64,000 nucleotides of DNA. Source: Mycobacterium sp. NBC_00419 (GTDB lineage: Bacteria; Actinomycetota; Actinomycetes; Mycobacteriales; Mycobacteriaceae). Below are positions 9,450 through 18,269 of this stretch, one piece after another. The notes under the pieces are model-generated. The model worked only from the letters and a program-made list of their open reading frames with translations, was not told where the DNA came from and ran no database searches. A program made the position numbers and the translations under genes. The stretch lies in the NCBI RefSeq assembly GCF_036023875.1, contig NZ_CP107931.1:3100001-3164000 (forward strand), in the 5' to 3' direction. The number at the start of each line of letters is the position of its first letter. Position 1 is the first letter of the stretch.

Positions 9450-10733
9450 TCAGTCGCTCGTCGACATCCGGCTGGCGTACACCCAGGACAGGAACTGGCC
9501 GACGGCCTCGGCCGACTGGTGTGCCCGCGGCGAGGAGAAGATGTCGAACGCGTGCTGGGCGCCGGGCATCTCGGCATAAAGCACCGGTGCCTGCGACACC
9601 TTCTGCATCTCGGCGACGAAGTCGCGCGCCTCCACCACCGGGATCAGCGAATCGTGCTCGCCGTGCAGGATGAAGAACGGCGGCGCGTCGGCACGTAACC
9701 GGCGGATGGGCGAGGCGTCGAGGTAGATGTCGCGGAACCGGCTGAATTGGCGCTTGACCACCAGCCGCTCCAGGTAGCCGATGAATTCCCGCCGCCCGCT
9801 GCCGTGCGTCGTGAACCAGTCGTAGCGCCCGTACACCGGCACCGCGGCCACCACCGAGGTGTCGGCCTCCTCGAAGCCGGGCTGGTACTCGGGGTCGTTC
9901 GGTGTCAGGGCGGCCAGGGCGGCGAGGTGACCGCCGGCCGAACCACCGGTGATCGCAACGAAATTCGGGTCGCCGCCGTAGTCGGCGATGTTCTGCTTGA
10001 CCCAGGCCAGCGCGCGTTTGACGTCCACGATGTGGTCGGGCCAGCTGTGCGCGGGGCTGACGCGGTAGTTCATCGCCACACAGATCCAGCCGCGGTCGGC
10101 GAGGTGGCTCATCAACGGGTAGGCCTGCGGACGGCGCCAGCCGATGGCCCACGCGCCGCCCGGCACCTCCAGCAGTACCGGGGCCTTGCCGTCGCGCGGC
10201 AGGTCGCGCCGCCGCCACACGTCGGCCAGGTTGGCCCGCCCGTGCGGGCCGTAGGTGACGATGTTGGTCTTCTCCACGAACTGTCGCCGTGACCAGGTGG
10301 TGCGCCACGCGGTCGGCCGCCCCGACGCCGACGGTGTGGTGGGCAGGGTGTCGAGGACATCGGCGAAATCCTCGCCGAGGCCGTCGACGAGTGCCTTGCG
10401 CAGCACCGGTCGCGGTGTGGTGACGTTGCGCCGCTGGATCAACGCCAGGAACACCCACGACGCTGCGGTCAGCGCCAGTGCGAGCAGGCCGCGCCGGCCC
10501 CGGAAGTCGCCGCGCAGACCGCGGCGTACCGCGTCCAGCATCGATCCGGCGGCGTAGAACGCGGGCAGCTCCGAGGTGGGCCAGCCCACCCAGAACACGG
10601 CCAGGGTGGGGTAGCCCCTGCGGGCCAGCGGCCGAAAACCGTTGGCGGCGTTGGCCAGTTCGACGACGGAACGCAGCAGCGGACGCGGCCGCCGCAGCTC
10701 AGTTTTCAGGCGTGACACGCGCGAGGAGTTCAT
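9450..10733 (-). CDS. lipO: LipO-type esterase
   Basis: Alpha/beta hydrolase of 427 aa and a paralogue of the LipC-type gene at 5873. It has the variant oxyanion motif PGGAWAIG, nucleophile motif GGSAGGHLAAL, Asp in HGEHDSLIP and His in GAQHAFDI. Hydrophobic segments in the first 120 residues may anchor it to the membrane. ATG 10733 overlaps the end of fadD12 by 35 bp. A GTG five codons later (10718) is an alternative and still overlaps. Downstream of fadD12, as in Rv1427c-Rv1426c, it may release fatty acids that FadD12 then activates. Confidence 0.82.
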   Translation of the reverse strand: MNSSRVSRLKTELRRPRPLLRSVVELANAANGFRPLARRGYPTLAVFWVGWPTSELPAFYAAGSMLDAVRRGLRGDFRGRRGLLALALTAASWVFLALIQRRNVTTPRPVLRKALVDGLGEDFADVLDTLPTTPSASGRPTAWRTTWSRRQFVEKTNIVTYGPHGRANLADVWRRRDLPRDGKAPVLLEVPGGAWAIGWRRPQAYPLMSHLADRGWICVAMNYRVSPAHSWPDHIVDVKRALAWVKQNIADYGGDPNFVAITGGSAGGHLAALAALTPNDPEYQPGFEEADTSVVAAVPVYGRYDWFTTHGSGRREFIGYLERLVVKRQFSRFRDIYLDASPIRRLRADAPPFFILHGEHDSLIPVVEARDFVAEMQKVSQAPVLYAEMPGAQHAFDIFSSPRAHQSAEAVGQFLSWVYASRMSTSD

Positions 10734-12327
10734 TGCGCACGATTTTGCCAGTGCTGCCGCGCGGCAGCTCGCTCAGGATGGTGATCTCGCGGGGGACCTT
10801 GTAGTTGGCCAGGTTCTCGCGGACGTGGGCTTTGAGGTCGTCGGAGGTGACGGTCGCCCCGTCGCCGAGCACCACAAACGCGACGAGCCGCTGGCCGTAC
10901 TGCTCGTCGTCGACTCCCAGCACCGTTGCCTCGGCGACGTCGGCGTGGGTGGTCAGCGTCTTCTCGACTTCGATCGGGTAGACGTTCTCACCGCCGGAGA
11001 CGATCATCTCGTCGTCACGCCCGACGACGAACAGCCGGCCGGCCGCGTCGACCCGGCCCAGGTCGCCCGACGACATGTAGCCGTCGTGAAAATCCTTGGT
11101 GTTGCCGGAGGTGTAGCCGTCGAACTGGGTGGAGTTCTTCACGAAGATCCGCCCGACCGTCCCCGCGGGTACCTCGCGGAACTCCTCGTCGTAGATCCGG
11201 ATCTCGGTGCCGACGGCCGGCCGGCCCGCGGTGTCTGGCGCGGCCCGCAGGTCTTCGGGGGTGGCGGTGGCGATCATGCCCGCCTCGGTGGCGTTGTAGT
11301 TGTTGTAGATGACGTCGCCGAACCGGTCCATGAACGCGGTGACCACGTCGGGCCGCATCCGCGACCCGGAGCACGCGGCGAAGCGCAGCGAGCGGCCGCT
11401 GTAACGGTCGAGTACGTCGGCGGGCAGGTCCATGATGCGGTCGAACATCACCGGGACCACACACAGCCCGGTCGCCCGGTGGCGGTCGACGAGAGCCATG
11501 GTGGCTTCGGGGTCGAACTTGCGGCGCGTCACCACCGTGCACGCCATCGCCGAGGCGAATACCAGCTGGGAGAACCCCCAGGCGTGGAACATCGGCGCGA
11601 CCACGACCGTCGTCTCGCCGAGCCGCCATGGGGTGCGCCGTAGGATCGCGACGAGGTTGCCCGCGCCTCCGCCGGAATGCTTGGCGCCCTTGGGAGTTCC
11701 GGTGGTGCCGGAGGTGAGCAGGATGAGCTTGCTCTTGCGGGTCGCCTTCGGCGCCCGCTGGCCGCGGTGCGAGTCGACGAGCCCGTCGACGGTGGTCGAG
11801 TCGGCGCCGTCGTCGGTCCAGGCCAGGATGCGGCGTGCGGCCGGCTGGTCGGCCAGCGCCTGGTCGACCGAGGTGGTGAACTCCTCGTCGTAGATGACGG
11901 TGTCGACGTGCTCACGGTTGACCACCTCCGCCAGGGCGGGCCCGGCGAACGCGGTGTTCAGCAGCAACACGTCGGCGCCGATGCGGGTGGCTGCCACCAG
12001 AGCCGTGACGAAGCCGCGGTGGTTGCGGCACATTACCCCGACCACTTCGGGTGTGCCACCCTCGAGCTGCTGCAGTCCGGCGGCCAGAGCGTGGGAGTTC
12101 TGGTCGAGCTCGCGCCAGGTCAGCGTGCCGAGTTCGTCGATCAGGCCGGGGCGGTCCGGGAAACGCTGTGCCGCGGTGGCGAAGCCGGTCGTGATCGACA
12201 GGCCCTCGTCACGGGCGGCCGCCACCATCCGCAGGGTGCGGTCCGGGCGCATCGGGGTGAGGAACCCCGCCTTGGCCAGTGTGGTTACGGCGTCAGCGAC
12301 GGCCGTCAGCCGCGACAGCGGGTTCAT
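10699..12327 (-). CDS. fadD12: Fatty-acyl-CoA/AMP synthetase FadD12
   Basis: A 542-aa ANL-superfamily adenylating enzyme that activates a fatty acid with ATP and usually CoA. The P-loop is TSGTTGTPKGAK near residue 207, the aromatic/adenine motif is NNYNATEAGM, and the hinge is SGDLGRVDAAGRLFVVGRDD. The conserved GGENVYP segment and the C-terminal catalytic Lys in GSTGKIVRN are present, so the enzyme looks fully active. Its ATG overlaps the stop of the upstream acyltransferase by 1 bp, indicating translational coupling. The neighbours reproduce the Rv1428c-Rv1427c-Rv1426c order. Expression probably starts at the KstR-type box at 13153. Confidence 0.88.
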   Translation of the reverse strand: MNPLSRLTAVADAVTTLAKAGFLTPMRPDRTLRMVAAARDEGLSITTGFATAAQRFPDRPGLIDELGTLTWRELDQNSHALAAGLQQLEGGTPEVVGVMCRNHRGFVTALVAATRIGADVLLLNTAFAGPALAEVVNREHVDTVIYDEEFTTSVDQALADQPAARRILAWTDDGADSTTVDGLVDSHRGQRAPKATRKSKLILLTSGTTGTPKGAKHSGGGAGNLVAILRRTPWRLGETTVVVAPMFHAWGFSQLVFASAMACTVVTRRKFDPEATMALVDRHRATGLCVVPVMFDRIMDLPADVLDRYSGRSLRFAACSGSRMRPDVVTAFMDRFGDVIYNNYNATEAGMIATATPEDLRAAPDTAGRPAVGTEIRIYDEEFREVPAGTVGRIFVKNSTQFDGYTSGNTKDFHDGYMSSGDLGRVDAAGRLFVVGRDDEMIVSGGENVYPIEVEKTLTTHADVAEATVLGVDDEQYGQRLVAFVVLGDGATVTSDDLKAHVRENLANYKVPREITILSELPRGSTGKIVRNELLARVTPEN

Positions 12328-13133
12328 CAGCCGATCACCGGCAGGCGGCGCTGGGCGGCCAGCTCGTCGAGGGCCTGCTGCATGACGCGACGAACGTAGG
12401 CGTCGACGGCGTCGATATCGGGGTCCTCGCCGAACATCTCGGTGATGTGGATCGGCTCGAGCGTCTGCGTGACGATCTTGGTCGGCAGTGGCACGTTGAC
12501 CGGCAGGACGGCGCTGAACCCGAACGGGAAGCCGAACGAGATCGGCAGGATCTTCGATCGCATCAGCTTGTCCAGCCGCAGCAGCTTGGCCAGGCCGGTG
12601 CCGCGGGATAGGTACAGCTGGCTTTCCTGGCCGCCGATCGACACCGTCGGCACGATCGGGACACCGGCGTTCAGCGCGGCCTTCACATAGCCGGTGCGGC
12701 CGTCGAAGTCGATCTTGTTCTCGTCGAACGTCGGCCGGTACACGTCGTAGTCCCCGCCGGGGAAGACCACCACCACACCGCCGGAGCGCAATGCCGCATC
12801 GGCGTTCTCATGGTTGGCGCGGATGAAGCCGTTGCGGATGAAGAAGTCGGCGGTCGGACCCGTCATCAGCATGTCGTGGCTCAGCGTGTACACCGGCCGG
12901 TCGTAGCCGAACGTGTCGTAGAAACCGAGTGCGAACACCGGGACGTCCATCGCGAACAGGCCGCCGGAGTGATTGCTGACGACCAGGGCGCCGCCGGGCG
13001 GGAAGTTCTCCAGACCACGAACCTCGCTGCGGTGATACAACCGCAGGAACGGGCGCAGCACCGCCATGGTGCGCTCGACATGCTGGGGATCCCACTTCGC
13101 GGTCTCGCCGCGGGCCGCCGTTCGTGCGCCCAT
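12327..13133 (-). CDS. PlsC-like 1-acylglycerol-phosphate/lysophospholipid acyltransferase
   Basis: A 268-aa acyltransferase of the PlsC/LPLAT family. The catalytic block reads SNHSGGLFAMD; the usual HxxxxD motif appears as H-S-G-G-L-F-A-M-D, with spacing slightly longer than in E. coli PlsC. The FPGGDYDVYRP block corresponds to the phosphate-binding motif. No obvious signal peptide is present. ATG 13133 follows GGGAGA at good spacing. It is the first gene of the fadD12-lipO-DUF4436 unit and is the Rv1428c counterpart by order. It may use acyl-CoA made by FadD12, although that coupling is inference. Confidence 0.8.
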   Translation of the reverse strand: MGARTAARGETAKWDPQHVERTMAVLRPFLRLYHRSEVRGLENFPPGGALVVSNHSGGLFAMDVPVFALGFYDTFGYDRPVYTLSHDMLMTGPTADFFIRNGFIRANHENADAALRSGGVVVVFPGGDYDVYRPTFDENKIDFDGRTGYVKAALNAGVPIVPTVSIGGQESQLYLSRGTGLAKLLRLDKLMRSKILPISFGFPFGFSAVLPVNVPLPTKIVTQTLEPIHITEMFGEDPDIDAVDAYVRRVMQQALDELAAQRRLPVIG

Positions 13134-13152
13134 GTCATCTCCCTGAGCAAAG

Positions 13153-13166
13153 TGGAACGTGTTCTA
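13153..13166. promoter_or_regulatory. KstR-type operator
   Basis: TGGAACGTGTTCTA fits the published KstR consensus TnnAACnnGTTnnA at every fixed position. KstR represses cholesterol and lipid catabolic genes in mycobacteria. The site lies 20 bp upstream of the acyltransferase ATG and 60 bp upstream of the crotonase GTG, so it could control both divergent units. The kstR gene itself is not in this window. Confidence 0.75.
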
Positions 13167-13226
13167 GTTTTTCGATCGTACCGCCCTCGGTGCGGCCCGT
13201 ACACCACGCTCGTTACGATCAGCGGC

Positions 13227-14009
13227 GTGACCGATAACGCCGTTACCGAAGAGCCCGCCGTCCTCACCGAGCAGCGCGGCCGCATCCTGATCATCACCAT
13301 CAACCGGCCCAAGGCCAAGAACGCGGTCAACGCCGCGGTCAGCAACGGCCTGGCGGCCGCGATGGACCAGCTCGACGACGATCCCGGCCTGTCGGTGGGC
13401 ATCCTGACCGGCGCCGGCGGCTCGTTCTGCGCGGGCATGGACCTCAAAGCGTTCGCCCGCGGCGAGAACGTGGCGGTCAAGGGTCGTGGCCTCGGCTTCA
13501 CCGAGCGTCCGCCGGTCAAGCCGTTGATCGCCGCGGTCGAGGGCTTTGCGCTGGCTGGTGGCACGGAAGTGGCACTGGCCACCGACCTGATCGTGGCCGC
13601 CAAGGACTCCGCCTTCGGGATCCCGGAGGTCAAGCGCGGCCTGGTCGCCGGCGGCGGTGGCCTACTGCGGTTGCCGAAGCGCATCCCGTATCAGATCGCC
13701 ATGGAGCTGGCACTGACCGGCGACAATCTGCCTGCCACCCGGGCGCACGAATTGGGCCTGGTCAACGTGCTGGCTGAGCCGGGGCACGCCCTTGAGGCGG
13801 CGATCGAGCTGGCCGAGCGGATCACCGCAAACGGCCCGCTGGCGGTGGCCGCCACCAAGCGGATCATCACCGAGGCGGGCGGCTGGAGCGTCGAGGAGCA
13901 GTGGAAGAAGCAGGCCGAGATCTTCATGCCGGTCTTCGCCTCGAAGGATGCCCAGGAAGGCGCGGTCGCGTTCGCCGAGAAGCGGGCGCCGAACTGGACG
14001 GGTAGCTAA
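13227..14009 (+). CDS. echA1: Enoyl-CoA hydratase/isomerase, EchA1 type
   Basis: A 260-aa crotonase-fold protein. The first oxyanion-hole segment is GGSFCAGMDLKAFARG and the second GFALAGGTEVAL. The catalytic Glu position is filled in FGIPEVKRGLVAGGG. These fit a functional hydratase of beta-oxidation. GTG 13227 gives a normal N-terminus; longer in-frame readings would run through the operator region. The gene diverges from the acyltransferase-fadD12 unit over the KstR-type box, and its counterpart Rv0222 likewise follows a lipC-WS/DGAT pair. It overlaps the convergent acyl-CoA dehydrogenase gene by 4 bp. Confidence 0.85.
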   Translation: MTDNAVTEEPAVLTEQRGRILIITINRPKAKNAVNAAVSNGLAAAMDQLDDDPGLSVGILTGAGGSFCAGMDLKAFARGENVAVKGRGLGFTERPPVKPLIAAVEGFALAGGTEVALATDLIVAAKDSAFGIPEVKRGLVAGGGGLLRLPKRIPYQIAMELALTGDNLPATRAHELGLVNVLAEPGHALEAAIELAERITANGPLAVAATKRIITEAGGWSVEEQWKKQAEIFMPVFASKDAQEGAVAFAEKRAPNWTGS

Positions 14010-15070
14010 CCCGCGGCGGCGCCGACCGCCACGTCCCACGGGTCTCCCTGGCGCGCGGCGGTCAGCGCCATCCGCCCGAGCCGGGTGGCATAGCCGGCGG
14101 TGTCGCCGAACTCGTCGATCCAGCTGCGTGCCCGCATGGTCGCCAGCCACAGCCGGTGCTCGATCGTCACGCCGATCGCGCCGTGCAGCTGGTGAGCCGC
14201 GGTGGTGACGGTCGGTACGACCCGGCCGAGCACCACCTTGGCCACCGTGACGGCGTAGTCGGCCTGCGTGCTGTCGAAGCCGTGCACGGCGGCGGCCGCA
14301 ACCGCGAGTTCGGCTGCGGCACGGGCTCGTTCGACCTCACCGGCCATCGAGGCCAGCGTGTGTTGCACCGACTGGAACGCGCTGAGCGGACGGCCGAATT
14401 GTTCGCGCTCGCGGGTATGGGCCGCCGAGTACTCGACGGCCGCGTCGAGCGCGCCGAGGGACTGAATGCAGCGCGCCCACGCGCCGCGACGCTGCAACTG
14501 GGTGGCGGCGCCCTCGACTGTCACGAACCCCCCGTCGGGTACCGCGACGGCGTCGCGGGGTTCACCGCCGAGGTTGTAGCCGCTAGTGATCGCGAGACCG
14601 GCCGGAGCCGCCGCCGCCACCTGCAGCCGATCGCCGTCGCGCAACGCGAACACCACCGCGGCGGCGTCGCGTGCATACGGCACACCGGTCACGCTCGGGG
14701 AGTCCGCCTCGCCGAGTGCGAGCGTCAGTGGCCCGGTTGCGGGGACTTCCACACCGGCCACACCGGCCAGCCAGCCTGCCAGCACGTCGGTCTCGGCCAG
14801 CGGAACGGTCACCGCGTGCCGTGCCAATGCACGTAGCGTCAGCGCCAGTTCGGCTGGCCCGCCGCCTGATTCGGCATCACTGGTCAAACGCGTCAGCCCG
14901 GCGTCCTCGAGGTGGCGCCATGCGGTGAAGTCGAATGCGTCAGGCAGCGAGCGGTGGCCGATCCGCTCGTCGAAGCTGCGCCCGCCGATGTCCTCGGCGA
15001 GCTGTCGCAGCTCGGCGAAATCGTCTGTGCTGTGCGACGTTCCGAATACCCCGCCGGTCAGAGCCTTCAT
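14006..15070 (-). CDS. Acyl-CoA dehydrogenase, short subunit of a predicted heteromer
   Basis: A 354-aa acyl-CoA dehydrogenase-fold protein. The C-terminal helical domain has REQFGRPLSAFQSVQHTLA and HQLHGAIGVTIEHRLWL. The usual YEGT catalytic segment is absent. Adjacent pairs of this kind (for example FadE26-27 and FadE28-29) form alpha2beta2 enzymes in mycobacteria in which subunits share the FAD site. The chosen ATG 15070 overlaps the stop of the upstream fadE by 1 bp (TGATG); a GTG at 15073 is an alternative. The overlap supports 1:1 production with the partner. The substrate is unknown; steroid or branched acyl-CoA is plausible from the pairing. Confidence 0.82.
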   Translation of the reverse strand: MKALTGGVFGTSHSTDDFAELRQLAEDIGGRSFDERIGHRSLPDAFDFTAWRHLEDAGLTRLTSDAESGGGPAELALTLRALARHAVTVPLAETDVLAGWLAGVAGVEVPATGPLTLALGEADSPSVTGVPYARDAAAVVFALRDGDRLQVAAAAPAGLAITSGYNLGGEPRDAVAVPDGGFVTVEGAATQLQRRGAWARCIQSLGALDAAVEYSAAHTREREQFGRPLSAFQSVQHTLASMAGEVERARAAAELAVAAAAVHGFDSTQADYAVTVAKVVLGRVVPTVTTAAHQLHGAIGVTIEHRLWLATMRARSWIDEFGDTAGYATRLGRMALTAARQGDPWDVAVGAAAG

Positions 15071-16233
15071 CACCTCAACCCCATTCCTCGGGCCACCACG
15101 CCACGCAGGACCTCGTTGGTGCCGCCGCGCAGCGTGAACAGCGGTGAATGCAGGCGTGCCACCGCCAGCAGTGCAGCCACCCGGTCGCGGCCGGGCGCCT
15201 CGGTGGCGATATAGGAGAACAGGTCGGCGGCCAACTCCACCGACTCCTGTTCGAAGCGGGTGCCCAGATCCTTCACCAGCGCGGCCTCGTTGACCGGGGA
15301 GCGGCCGTCGGAGAGTTCGCGCGCCACCGACACCGACAGTTGCCGTAGCGAAATGAGCCGTGCCACAAGGTCTCCGACTGCTGCTGCGCTGTGATCGTCG
15401 ATATCGTCCTGGGTGGCCAGGGCCCGGATCAATGCGGTCAACAGCGGGGCTGTGCTCAGGATGCGTTCGGGGCCGCTGCGCTCGAACGACAGCTCCGCAG
15501 TCACCTGGTGCCAGCCGTTGCCCACCTCGCCGAGCAGGTTGTCGTCGTCGATGAACACCTCGTCGAAGGTGACTTCGTTGAAGTGGTGCTCACCCGACAT
15601 CATCACGATGGGGCTGATGGTGATCCCCGCCAGGTCCGTCGGCACGATGAACTGGCTGAATCCCGCGTGCCGCCGGCCGGGGTCGACCGCACTGGTGCGG
15701 GCCAGCACCACGATCTGGTGTGCCAGATGCGCGCCACTGGTCCACACCTTGGTCCCCGACAGCACCCAGCCGCCGTCGGTGCGTACCGCCTTCGCCGCTG
15801 ACGCCGCCAGGTCGGAGCCGGCCTGCGGCTCACTCATCCCGATCGCCGAAAATAATCGTCCCGCAGCGATTTTCGGTAGCGACCGTTGGCGCTGTTCTTC
15901 CGAACCGTATGCCAGCAGTCCGGGTGCCACCTGCCGGTCGGCGATCCAGTGCGCGGCCACCGGGGCGCCCGCGGCCAGCAGCTCTTCGGTCACCACGTAG
16001 CGGTGCAGATGGCTCAGGCCCCGCCCGCCGTACTCAACGGGGATGGTCAACCCCAGGAAGCCGGCTTCACCGAGCCGGGCACTGAACGGTTCGTCCCAGC
16101 TCGACAACCAGGTGTCTACCGAAGATTCCCAGCCGAATTCGGTTTGATCCGCGGCCAGGAACGCCCGCACCGACGCGCGAAGCTCGGCGAGTTCGGGTTC
16201 GTTGGCGCACAGCGCGGCGAAGTCGTCGGTCAT
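15070..16233 (-). CDS. Acyl-CoA dehydrogenase, long subunit of a predicted heteromer
   Basis: A 387-aa acyl-CoA dehydrogenase. It has the flavin-contacting GMSEPQAGSDLAA block and GTKVWTSGAHLA, and a C-terminal LRGGTNEVLRG. The position of the classical catalytic Glu (YEGT in the MCAD family) is Gly here. Catalysis must therefore use another Glu or depend on the partner, as described for heteromeric FadE enzymes. ATG 16233 starts 5 bp after the hot-dog gene stop; a TTG at 16242 would add only three residues. It belongs to a three-gene operon with 14006 and 16239. Confidence 0.83.
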   Translation of the reverse strand: MTDDFAALCANEPELAELRASVRAFLAADQTEFGWESSVDTWLSSWDEPFSARLGEAGFLGLTIPVEYGGRGLSHLHRYVVTEELLAAGAPVAAHWIADRQVAPGLLAYGSEEQRQRSLPKIAAGRLFSAIGMSEPQAGSDLAASAAKAVRTDGGWVLSGTKVWTSGAHLAHQIVVLARTSAVDPGRRHAGFSQFIVPTDLAGITISPIVMMSGEHHFNEVTFDEVFIDDDNLLGEVGNGWHQVTAELSFERSGPERILSTAPLLTALIRALATQDDIDDHSAAAVGDLVARLISLRQLSVSVARELSDGRSPVNEAALVKDLGTRFEQESVELAADLFSYIATEAPGRDRVAALLAVARLHSPLFTLRGGTNEVLRGVVARGMGLR

Positions 16234-16238
16234 AGTGA

Positions 16239-17078
16239 TCAACGGTATCCAGTGACGCGGGCCATGATGGCGGTCTTGCCGTCGTCGCCGATCGCCACGG
16301 CGTCGCCGATCGCGGAGTTACGGCCCACCCGCACCGCCCTGCCCTCGTATCGGGAGCGCTCGCCTGCGAACAACGGGCGCACGAAGTTCACCCGCAGCGA
16401 TGCGGTGCGCAGCGGTTCGTCCTGGCCGTGGTTGATCGCCGCGGAGGCGACCAGTTCCAGCCCGGTGCTGCTGACGCCGCCGTGGATGATGCCGATCAAG
16501 TTGTTGATGATGGAGTCCGGACGCTGGGCCAGCGTGAAGGTGTCGCCGTCGACGGGCAGCCGATGCACGGACATCAGGTCGGCCAGCGATGTCTCCGGGG
16601 TGCGCGTGAGCGGATCCGACCCCCGGGGCAGCGGCCCGTCGGGGCCGCCGCTGATCGCGACGGTGCGCACCGTGCCACCGCCGATGGTGGTGCCGCCGTG
16701 GGTCAGCGTGCAGATCGCCAGCAGGGTGGCGCCGTGCGGGCCCAGCGGCCGGCTACTGGCCACCACCGGCTCGTGCGGGTTGGCCAGGATGCTGTCGATG
16801 CCGTCCGGGCTGAGCTCGACGGCGAGCTCGCTGGACACGGTCCATTGGCCGGCACTGCGGCGGTAGAAGTTGGCGCGGCCGCCGACGTCGTCGACCAGGA
16901 TCGCCAGCGCACCGATCGTCGGGTGGCCGGTGAACGGGTTGAACATGCCACCCACCGGCATCGACGCGACCACCGTGGCGTCGGCGAGATCTTCCTCGAG
17001 CGTGGTGATGGCGAAGCGGGTCAGGACGCTCTCCGGGGTTTCCGGGTCCTGCCCGTCGATATGCGGGTCAGACGTCAT
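16239..17078 (-). CDS. Double hot-dog thioesterase-like protein
   Basis: A 279-aa protein made of two hot-dog halves. The N-terminal half contains GMFNPFTGHPTIGALAILVDD. The C-terminal half contains a typical PaaI/4HBT-like segment IIHGGVSSTGLELVASAAI, then LRVNFVRPLFAG. Proteins of this type hydrolyse acyl-CoA thioesters or bind them. ATG 17078 is preferred over the adjacent GTG 17081. It is the first gene of the fadE-fadE operon, and may remove or proofread acyl-CoA from the same pathway. The intergenic space to the divergent 17120 gene is only 41 bp, so promoters must overlap. Confidence 0.7.
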   Translation of the reverse strand: MTSDPHIDGQDPETPESVLTRFAITTLEEDLADATVVASMPVGGMFNPFTGHPTIGALAILVDDVGGRANFYRRSAGQWTVSSELAVELSPDGIDSILANPHEPVVASSRPLGPHGATLLAICTLTHGGTTIGGGTVRTVAISGGPDGPLPRGSDPLTRTPETSLADLMSVHRLPVDGDTFTLAQRPDSIINNLIGIIHGGVSSTGLELVASAAINHGQDEPLRTASLRVNFVRPLFAGERSRYEGRAVRVGRNSAIGDAVAIGDDGKTAIMARVTGYR

Positions 17079-17119
17079 CACGTCTTGTATTCCAGCACGG
17101 CCGCCATAGTCTCGAAGAC

Positions 17120-17644
17120 ATGGCCACCCTCTACTTCACCGCATCGAGCCTGGACGGCTACATCGTCGACGATCACGGCAGTCTGGATTGGCTGACCTCC
17201 CGCGACATCGACATCGACGGACCGTTCGGCTATCGGGCGTTCGAGGCCGGGATCGGATCGCTGGTGATGGGGTCGGCGACCTACGAGTGGCTGGTGGCCA
17301 ATCAGCCCGGCCCGTGGATGTACAGCCAACCGACGTGGGTGCTCACCCACCGTCCGGATATCGTCGCTGACGACCACCCCGTGCGTGTGTTCAGCGGTGC
17401 GCCAACCGATCTGCATCCTCAGCTGGTGGAAGCCGCCGGCGACAAGGATGTCTGGGTGGTCGGTGGTGGCGACGTTGCCGCACAGTTCGTCGCTGCCGGA
17501 CTCGTCGACGAGCTGATCGTGTCCTACGCGCCCTGCAGCCTGGGAGCCGGGGCGCCGGTGCTGCCGGTTGCTTCGGAGTGGACGCTGATCGAGACCGGTG
17601 TCAACGGCGACTTCGTCTGTGCGCGTTGGAGTTTCAGGCATTGA
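17120..17644 (+). CDS. RibD C-terminal/dihydrofolate reductase-like protein
   Basis: A 174-aa single-domain protein with the RibD_C/DHFR-like fold. The N-terminal strand-loop ASSLDGYIVDDHGSLDWL, the central LVMGSATYEWL and the nucleotide-binding VWVVGGGDVAAQF are recognisable. Stand-alone actinobacterial members are usually predicted NADPH-dependent reductases of unknown substrate rather than riboflavin enzymes. ATG 17120 is the first start. The gene ends overlapping the convergent TetR gene by 11 bp. Confidence 0.8.
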   Translation: MATLYFTASSLDGYIVDDHGSLDWLTSRDIDIDGPFGYRAFEAGIGSLVMGSATYEWLVANQPGPWMYSQPTWVLTHRPDIVADDHPVRVFSGAPTDLHPQLVEAAGDKDVWVVGGGDVAAQFVAAGLVDELIVSYAPCSLGAGAPVLPVASEWTLIETGVNGDFVCARWSFRH

Positions 17645-18269
17645 GGTTGGGCATACCGAACTTCGTCACGAATTCCTTTGCCTTGATGAGGAAATCGAGC
17701 TGACCGGCGACTTCGTGCAGCGGTTCGAGACTGCGTACCGAGCGGCATAACACCACCGCGCCCTCCATGGCGGAGATCGTGGTGTCGGCCAGGGAAGCGG
17801 CTTCGGCGTCGTCGAAGCCTTCCCTTATGTAGGCCTGCTTGGAGGCTTCGCGCCACCGGCTGAAGATGTCGCCGGCCACGGCGGTGAGCTGCTGTTCGTC
17901 CTCGCCCGAGCCGACCGCGGCCGCCAGCACGGGACATCCGGCGGAGTAGTCGCTGGCGGTCAGGGCGTCTTCCCAGAGCTGGACGAAGCGACGCAGCAGT
18001 ACGGTCGAGTTCTTCCCGGCCGCTTCGTCGATGCTGGCGGTGATCGCGTCGCCGGCGTAGTCCAGCGCCTCGCGCAGGATCTGGCTGCGGCCCTCCGGGA
18101 AGTGGTGGTAGACCGACCCGCGGGGCGCGCCGCTGCGGGCCAGCACCTCGTCGATCGTGACCCCGGCGGCCCCGCGCTCGCGCAGTACCTCCGCGGCGCT
18201 GATCAGCATCTTGGTCCGCGTCGAACCCCGGGTTCGGCGGACGGTGTCAGCAGGTGCCTTGGGGGCCAT
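17634..18269 (-). CDS. TetR-family regulator, LmrA/YxaF type
   Basis: A 211-aa repressor. An N-terminal helix-turn-helix (TIDEVLARSGAPRGSVYHHF, about residues 37-56) is followed by EGRSQILREAL, the pattern of the LmrA/YxaF branch. The ligand-binding domain carries no recognisable specificity motif. The ATG abuts the stop of a 45-codon ORF (TGA immediately followed by ATG), so both are probably read from one message. A 14-bp inverted repeat at 18453 upstream is the natural autoregulatory operator. Its targets may include the adjacent divergent fadE at 18665. Confidence 0.85.
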   Translation of the reverse strand: MAPKAPADTVRRTRGSTRTKMLISAAEVLRERGAAGVTIDEVLARSGAPRGSVYHHFPEGRSQILREALDYAGDAITASIDEAAGKNSTVLLRRFVQLWEDALTASDYSAGCPVLAAAVGSGEDEQQLTAVAGDIFSRWREASKQAYIREGFDDAEAASLADTTISAMEGAVVLCRSVRSLEPLHEVAGQLDFLIKAKEFVTKFGMPNLNA

